Origin: JAKVCB01 sp965243695
GTDB lineage: Bacteria; Planctomycetota; Planctomycetia; Pirellulales; Lacipirellulaceae
Reading direction: 5' to 3'
Length of the DNA: 64,000 nucleotides
Assembly (NCBI GenBank): GCA_965243695.1
Contig: CBDEWC010000009.1
Coordinates: forward strand, 1-64,000
The notes beneath the pieces are model-generated. The model was not told the DNA's origin and did not search any database. It worked only from the letters and a program-made list of their open reading frames with translations. The position numbers and the translations under genes are program-made. Position 1 is the first letter of the stretch, and each line of letters opens with the position of its first letter. Shown piece by piece: positions 59,023 through 64,000 of the stretch.

Positions 59023-59193
59023 CTAGCTTGCCGCTGCCGGGCCCGGGTGCTCACTGGGCGAGGTCCGTTCCTCGCTACTGAATTCGTCCAGCGCACGAGC
59101 TACCTGGTCGTTGAGCTGGTCCAGTTGCTCAAGCAAGTCGCGGTGTCGGGATTCGATCCGCTGCAAGAGGTCTGCCGAGGAAGGTCGCGCCAT
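59023..59193 (-). CDS. Small coiled-coil protein (56 aa), unrecognised
   Basis: A frame from an ATG at 59193 to a stop at 59023. It reads MARPSSADLLQRIE, then a heptad-like helix (SRHRDLLEQLDQLNDQVARAL), and an acidic/Pro tail. Composition and the amphipathic helix look protein-like, and the opposite strand lacks any family. The ribosome site is weak (GGAAAAAATC). No neighbours suggest a role. Confidence 0.42.
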   Translation of the reverse strand: MARPSSADLLQRIESRHRDLLEQLDQLNDQVARALDEFSSEERTSPSEHPGPAAAS

Positions 59194-59583
59194 TGATTTT
59201 TTCCGGGGAGGATTATGCGGTCAAAACGTAACCGAACAACAGTTCCATCGGCCATCAGGGTGAGGCAGCAGCATTGCGGACGCCGGAAGTTGCCCGGTCG
59301 TTGCAATCTGATTCGCGGTCGTAGTAGCTGCATAAAATTTACCGGTTATCCCTGGAATATCAGTTGATTCTGTCGTGCCAATTGGAAAAACCACAGCCCG
59401 GGTGGACCAATCTGGAGAACCTTTCCGACGGCGGAAAAAACTCCGGTTGCGGCATAGACGGCGATGCTTCCAAGACGCTATATTACTAGGCTACTCTGGG
59501 CTGGTCAGGGTGCGCTGTTCTGAGTGAGTGCAGTCTGCTTGTACAGTCATTTTTCGAGTTATTAGAATCCCGGGAGACGACGT
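59194..59583. other. Intergenic, rpsU upstream region
   Basis: About 390 bp that should contain the rpsU promoter and the minus-strand promoter of the small coiled-coil ORF. No further gene is supported. Confidence 0.45.
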
Positions 59584-59790
59584 GTGGTCAAATTGACGTT
59601 GCGTGACAAAGAAACAGCCCAGGAAGCGGTTCGCCGCTTTCGCAAGCTGGTTGAGCGGAGTGGCATCAAGAAAGAGATGCGAGTCCGTGAATTTTATGAA
59701 AAGCCCAGTGCGACTAAACGCCGGGCTCGTCTCCGCGCTGAACGCCGCGCTAAACGTGACCGCCTGCTTGCTTCTGGGCCATCGAAATGA
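59584..59790 (+). CDS. rpsU: 30S ribosomal protein bS21
   Basis: 68 aa starting at a GTG at 59584, with GGGAG seven bases upstream. Motifs: LTLRDKETAQEAVRRFRKLV, KKEMRVREFYEKPSATKR and a basic tail RRARLRAERRAKR. A surface protein of the small subunit, involved in initiation. It is alone, as often seen for bS21, followed by a repeat-rich intergenic region. Confidence 0.95.
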   Translation: MVKLTLRDKETAQEAVRRFRKLVERSGIKKEMRVREFYEKPSATKRRARLRAERRAKRDRLLASGPSK

Positions 59791-59893
59791 TCGCCAACGA
59801 CGATGCAGCGCCGCGGTCGCCGTGAACGCTTGCTTCTCCGAGAGGTTTTCTGTGTGCTGCGGGCTCTGTGTGTGCTGCGGGCCAAGGCAGGCA

Positions 59894-59944
59894 GTGTTGG
59901 TGACTTAACCGTGTTGGCCACTTAATAGTGTTGGCCACTTAATA
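59894..59944. repeat. Tandem repeat, 17 bp x 3
   Basis: Two identical copies of GTGTTGGCCACTTAATA (59911-59927, 59928-59944) are preceded by a diverged copy, GTGTTGGTGACTTAACC (59894-59910). A second short duplication, TGTGTGCTGCGGGC, sits just upstream (about 59850-59882). All lie between the convergent rpsU and arsC genes. Confidence 0.9.
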
Positions 59945-60024
59945 GTGGACCCCTGGCGATCTGCGATCGCCATTGCCCCAAGCCAAGCCTCCCGTAAACG
60001 CAAACAGCGTCCCTCGCACCGGTT

Positions 60025-60478
60025 TTAATCTTGGTGTGGCTTGATGGAAGGTTGTGAGTCGAGCGATTCGGGTAGGCCAGCCACAAAGTCGCGGGATTTT
60101 ATCGCGGACCCACCGATACTGGTCAAGTCCCTTCTGCTTGTCGGCTTGCTGGGCTGCCAGTTTTGGAGGGTCGTCAAAAGGGACGTGCACCACGCGTGGG
60201 GCACCCACCAACACTGGGCAGTTTTCGTCAGCATGGCCGCAGACGGTCACGACGACATCAAACTCAATTGGCCCCAGTTGTTCAACCGTGGTTGATTGGT
60301 GCCCGGAAATATCAACATTTGCTTCTTGCATCACCTGCACCGCTTTTGGATCGAGTCCGTGAGGTTCGGTGCCGGCTGAGAACGCTTCGTATTGATCCGG
60401 TTTGAGGGCTCGGGCCCAACCTTCAGCGATCTGGCTGCGGCAAGAATTTCCCGTACAAAGAAAGAGAAGTTTTGTCAT
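60025..60478 (-). pseudogene. arsC: Arsenate reductase (thioredoxin-coupled ArsC), one frameshift
   Basis: About 150 aa if repaired. Low-molecular-weight phosphatase fold with P-loop CTGNSCRS (Cys8) and the redox pair Cys80/Cys87 in VCGHADENCPVL, as in thioredoxin-dependent ArsC. An extra C in the run at 60093-60095 (minus strand CCC) breaks the frame after RDKI; without it the end reads RDFVAGLPESLD...KPHQD and stops at 60025. The unrepaired frame runs on to 59939 with an unrelated tail. No arsB, acr3 or arsR lies nearby. Confidence 0.88.
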
Positions 60479-60862
60479 TGGATCGCTGGGTATTAAAATA
60501 ACACAGTGGGAGGAGAAGAGGGAAACTCAACTCGATTTCGAGCCCATGTTTTTCGCACTCGCCTGCGAACTTGACCAAGCGGGAGGTACCGTAAGTCGTT
60601 CGGTAGGTGGCTGGTCGAGATGGTAGCCTAGAAATGGGGCGGCTACTAGCAGGGCCGCCACCTTCAAACGGGGAATAATTTCCGACTCATAATGGCTGCC
60701 GTCGCAGTGCCGCAGGGAGAGCGTCGGCTGGCTGGCATTGCGGCGTGGCTGGAAAGGTCTGCAAAAGAGGATGGGCCCAGCCTCAGTGAGCCTGTTCTTT
60801 CGGGGGACCGTTGGTTTGAGTCCTTGCAGAACAGGTAACGATTGGGTGACCGGTCAAGCAGG
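60479..60862. other. Intergenic, no gene recognised
   Basis: 384 bp between arsC start and porin stop, both on the minus strand. No coding frame or terminator stands out. Confidence 0.45.
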
Positions 60863-62110
60863 TCAGAAACAGGCTTCCAGCCGGCCAAAGCATCCCTGGA
60901 ATGCAAGGATGTTTGCGTCGTCGAAGGAGTAGACCCCCAGTTCTGCCTGTTGATCGGCAGGGTAGAATTCTTGTCGTACGCCCAGGTCATGCCATGCACC
61001 GAACGTGTAGCCGGCCGTAAAAGCCATGCGATCAGTAATTTGCGCTGTGAGGCCAGCTTCAATTTCAGTCACTGGAATCACATTGCGCACCTCCAGTTGT
61101 TGTTTGCTTTTGAAGTTGGTTGAACTTTCCAGGGCGTCTCGGGTACTAGTGACTTCTACAGTACCCACCAAGAGCGAAATGTCACCATTGACGAACACAC
61201 TGAAACAACCGTGAGGACCAAAGTAGCGGCGACCACCCAAGCCAAACCGGAGCCCTGCCCCGCCGAATCGCATACGGTTCACTCCATGGGTTTGGTCCGC
61301 GCCTGGGGTTGAAATTGCAGGCTGCGAGTAAATGTCCTGTCGCCAGGCAACGTCGGCAAAACGAACGCCAGCCTCCCAGGCGAAGTCCCATGTGGGGCAA
61401 CCATAGGAGGAAGGGCCACCGCAGCCAGGATCATCGCAGCCAAGGGACCCCAACATAATGGGCTTGGCACACCCAATGTCGTAAGAATTAATACGAGCTC
61501 TGGCCGAAGAGGTGATCTCATATCCTGGAGACAGGTTGGGGATTAGGGGGAATATGTAGTGCAGATCGGGGGTCGTGGAAACTGCATCTCGTGTGATGCC
61601 TGGTGCATAACTGTTGAGCTGAGTGAAGTTAAACCGCCATTCGAAACCAGAAGAACAATCGCGAAATCCACCTTGCAGGCGGTAGGAACTGGCGAACTGA
61701 AAACCTTGTGGGTGGAACGTGTCTTTCCGGTCGAGAGCGTTTCTGTCGTCTTGCTCGACAAAGGCAACCATTTCACTGAAGTTGGCCTGTACGTACAGGT
61801 AATCAACGCCCATGAAATACTGCCGGCAGCAGTCGTTTCTATGCAGGCTGTCCGCAAGAATGTTGCCAGTTCCGTACGGGTTTGATCCGCATTCGGCCCC
61901 GCAGCAGGTAGGCGCACCACATCCGCACTCTTCTACCCCGCACCCGCAACCTTCGCACTGATAACTGGTGAAAGTTGCATCAAAGGTTTCTTGAAGTGTG
62001 CTGTTTGGTTCGGTGGCATAAAGTGCCTGCGAAGCGAGATTCTCAGCAGTGGCAATTTTACCGACTATCAAGACAACGACCGCAACTGTGAACCCTTTAC
62101 CGAAGTTCAT
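60863..62110 (-). CDS. BBP7/Lpg1974-type outer-membrane beta-barrel protein
   Basis: 415 aa with a signal peptide (AVVVLIVGKIATA, cleaved near residue 22). The mature N-terminus has a dense cysteine cluster (CEGCGCGVEECGCG and TCCGAECG), seen in planctomycete outer-membrane proteins. Then comes an alternating beta-barrel with YLYVQANFSEMV, DFAWEAGVRFADVAW, and AGLRFGLGGRRYFG and C-terminal AFTAGYTFGAWHDLG. A second Cys pair lies in GSLGCDDPGCGG. Likely pore or structural protein of the outer membrane; substrate unknown. Confidence 0.8.
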   Translation of the reverse strand: MNFGKGFTVAVVVLIVGKIATAENLASQALYATEPNSTLQETFDATFTSYQCEGCGCGVEECGCGAPTCCGAECGSNPYGTGNILADSLHRNDCCRQYFMGVDYLYVQANFSEMVAFVEQDDRNALDRKDTFHPQGFQFASSYRLQGGFRDCSSGFEWRFNFTQLNSYAPGITRDAVSTTPDLHYIFPLIPNLSPGYEITSSARARINSYDIGCAKPIMLGSLGCDDPGCGGPSSYGCPTWDFAWEAGVRFADVAWRQDIYSQPAISTPGADQTHGVNRMRFGGAGLRFGLGGRRYFGPHGCFSVFVNGDISLLVGTVEVTSTRDALESSTNFKSKQQLEVRNVIPVTEIEAGLTAQITDRMAFTAGYTFGAWHDLGVRQEFYPADQQAELGVYSFDDANILAFQGCFGRLEACF

Positions 62111-63441
62111 CTTTGTATCCCTTTTTTAGGTGTGACTTTGGCCGTCCGGCTGCAGCGAGTCCGTGGTTAAACACTTGCAAACCGGTTTTTTCTATGCGGG
62201 AAGCCACACGGCATCTTCGGTGCGACCAATAAAACCACCTCATCATTCCCAGGGATCGGTACCGAACGAATCCCTACTTTGCTCTTTTTCGCGATAATCG
62301 GTCGATAAAGCACAAAAAGTAGAGTTGCCAGGAATGAACAAGCTGCCGTAGCCGGTAAAGTTTCGCAGGCTGCGATAGATTTTACCGTTTACCGTGGCAG
62401 CATTGAGGACGGTAGCAGGTGGCGGACCTGGTGCTAGCTGCGGGTGCGAGAAACGACCGATAGGACCCCAAAGGCCAGCATTTGGCAATCCCCTTTGACC
62501 CGTTGGGGAGCCTTGAGCGGCCAACTTCAGACACAGTAGGTGGTGTTCTACCGTGCCGAAGCAATTGATCGCGGCATGCAAACTGGTTGACCTGGGCTGG
62601 ATTGGCCGCCACTACCCGTGCGGCTGTTGATTGCCCTTGTTGGCACTGCTAGCGATCTTGGGGTCCTATCGGTCGTTGTGTGCGTGAGGTTCTCGTTGAC
62701 GATTGATTTTGGAAACTGTCGCGTCGAGTTGCTAAAAGTGATTTTGGAGACCAAGTGGTTTGTTGATTGTGGTAAGAGTGACGACCGGCAGGTCCCGATT
62801 GGTGTGGCATCGGCAGCAAGTTCAGCTGACGGGCTGAGCTTGCTTGCGTGCTGGCACTGGCGGTTCGATTGACCTGGTCGAAACCGAAAAGGCCCAACTT
62901 AATGGCCAAGACTTTGTGAGCCGGACTGACCCTGACCACAACTACCCGCGTGGTCTGTAGATGCCCGTGTAATTCACACAATTGGCCTGCGAAGGGGTTT
63001 TCGAACCTGCCGATCGTCATTGTTTTGTGTCTGCTGTTTGGGTCTGAGAGATTAAGGAACGTTTTGAAACATCGGATTTTCTGCGGACTCCCTATGGTGG
63101 TTACCGGCGGCGGTAATTCCATAGATTGTTGTTTGAACTTCGTCCTACTCGGCGTCGCTTCATCGGCGCGCGGCAGTTGTTGATTCGGCGCCGGCACTTT
63201 AGATGGCGTTGGCGGCATGACGTAGGCGGTTTGCGCATGCGGCATGGAATTTGGAGCGGAGCAATTGCGCGACATTCGGGAAGATCGTTTTTGCCAAACA
63301 TGACTTGGGATTCCTGTTCTTCAAAGCTAGGTGCATACTTGTTCTGGAAGACTTCAATGGATGCGATCTATCGATGGTCCTTGGTTGGGTCTACCGTGTT
63401 GGTTTCCAGGCCTGCAGGAGGCTTGAGTCATTTCAGAGTCT
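62111..63441. other. 1.3-kb stretch without a recognisable gene
   Basis: Long but unconvincing frames exist on both strands (minus 62243-62581 and 62649-63275, plus 63126-63650). None shows family motifs, and they overlap each other. A hairpin with CAAGTTCAGC/GCTGAGCTTG lies at 62817-62842. This may be decayed sequence or a long leader of the flanking genes. Confidence 0.45.
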
Positions 63442-64000
63442 TTACCTGGGTGGATTTTGTAATTTGCGGTGGCGGCAGCTTGTGTTCAGTCGTGGGCGCC
63501 GAGAATTCTGACGGCGGTACTTGGCGGTATGAGTGCCGTAGGCCGGGCGTTCGGAGGTTCCTGAGGAGCGGCGTCCAAGAACCAGGCCAAAGAGAGCCAG
63601 GCCAAGGGTGCTCAATAGAAAACTGTCAGGTTCAGGAACCATGGCATTGACGGCACCACTGAAAACGTTCACTTCTTCAGCCCCGCGCCAGTTGCGGTAA
63701 AATTGGTTGAAAGTATGTGCCGCTGTGCCCTGGACAGAAAAGTCAGGGAGAGTCGCGGAGGTCGACTGCATGACCGTTTCACCTTGTCTGAAGACGCCAT
63801 AGCTAGAGGAGTTGTCCTCAGCGCGATGCGATTTGGGAGCGAAAGGAAAGGCGCCCTGGGCGTCGATGCCGTTCATGTCAAAGAGGACCGTGCGAAAATC
63901 AGGGTGTCCAAACTGCTGGAGAAGAGCTGGCTGATCGTCGTCGACGGCAAGTTCAATGCGAAATCGCACTTTTTGTCCGGGGGCCAGTCCGCCGTTGTCA
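63442..64000 (-). CDS. PEP-CTERM sorting-domain protein, 5' end outside the window
   Basis: The frame is open to the right edge; the GTG at 63969 is internal. The visible part is a beta-rich exported domain followed by a PEP-CTERM signal: VPEP at about 63639, a hydrophobic helix (SFLLSTLGLALFGLVLG) and RR. This directs the protein to an exosortase-type system in exopolysaccharide-making bacteria. About 40 residues (basic, Pro/Arg/Ser-rich) follow the RR, where most family members stop; a lost stop codon or another frameshift is suspected. Confidence 0.78.
   Translation of the reverse strand, partial: DNGGLAPGQKVRFRIELAVDDDQPALLQQFGHPDFRTVLFDMNGIDAQGAFPFAPKSHRAEDNSSSYGVFRQGETVMQSTSATLPDFSVQGTAAHTFNQFYRNWRGAEEVNVFSGAVNAMVPEPDSFLLSTLGLALFGLVLGRRSSGTSERPAYGTHTAKYRRQNSRRPRLNTSCRHRKLQNPPR

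Noticed and set aside
59939..60024. Extension of arsC past the frameshift, ending in SPGVHY.
   Set aside because: The other frame restores the conserved ArsC C-terminus and stops at 60025, so the extension is an artefact.
62243..62581. 112-codon minus-strand frame ahead of the porin gene.
   Set aside because: Partly protein-like end, but no start context, domain or neighbour support; kept only as part of the unassigned stretch.
62649..63275. 208-codon minus-strand frame.
   Set aside because: Composition is Ser/Pro/Arg/Gln noise, with no motif and conflicting frames on the other strand.

Overview
The window looks like a chromosomal segment of a planctomycete, most probably a Pirellulaceae-type and possibly marine organism. 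The lineage call rests on recognised families: an SHD1-domain exported protein, a Cys-rich BBP7-type outer-membrane barrel, a PEP-CTERM protein at the right edge, a membrane-anchored vWA protein, scattered ribosomal genes (lone rpsR, lone rpsU), a McsA/McsB pair, and squalene-hopene cyclase next to a polyprenyl synthetase. No phage, IS element, CRISPR array or plasmid gene was recognised.

Layout. 0-3 kb: end of mcsA, mcsB (protein-arginine kinase) and a convergent RtcB-type RNA ligase. 3.2-3.5 kb: an orphan structured transcript with its own -10 box and intrinsic terminator. 3.7-8.4 kb: SHD1 protein, Fe/Mn superoxide dismutase, and an HD-PAS-GGDEF protein whose upstream region carries five perfect 14-bp repeats. 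8.9-17.4 kb: membrane protein, glutamyl-tRNA synthetase (two frameshifts), vWA protein, low-complexity lipoprotein, small L7/L12-like protein, TPR protein. 17.5-23.5 kb: small membrane ORF, SDR, PQQ-propeller protein, PfkB kinase and a two-domain hydrolase. 23.9 kb: tRNA-Asp(GTC) with terminator. 24.7-39.6 kb: a catabolic region with 2-hydroxyacid dehydrogenase, Ldh2-type dehydrogenase, YaaA, HpaI-type aldolase, VOC proteins, SDRs, a complete RbsB-RbsA-RbsC-type sugar ABC importer, AllA-like lyase, an MBL-fold protein, MarC and a radical SAM protein. 39.8-48.7 kb: PEP mutase/isocitrate lyase family enzyme, then squalene-hopene cyclase, a DUF116-polyprenyl synthetase fusion, a chorismate-lyase-like protein, a flavin halogenase-like oxidoreductase, and a DUF3311/sodium symporter pair. 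49-53 kb: GT4 glycosyltransferase, rpsR, thioesterase, prenyltransferase-repeat protein, LolD-type ATPase. 53.3-56.9 kb: carbohydrate operon (M6P-isomerase-like cupin, TIM-barrel isomerase/epimerase, Gfo/Idh/MocA dehydrogenase). 57-64 kb: UbiB-type kinase (frameshifted), small coiled-coil ORF, rpsU, ArsC (frameshifted), BBP7-type porin and the partial PEP-CTERM gene.

The most striking local feature is the isoprenoid/aromatic block at 40.8-46.8 kb. Squalene-hopene cyclase and a polyprenyl diphosphate synthase are followed by a protein resembling chorismate lyase (4-hydroxybenzoate supply) and a flavoenzyme with the WxWxIP and active-site Lys signatures of flavin halogenases. The same block holds six of the eleven single-base frameshifts I could reconstruct in the window. 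Almost all lie in or next to short homopolymers, so sequence error is the first explanation; real gene decay is the alternative. Functions are inferred from reading the translated sequence; no database search was run.
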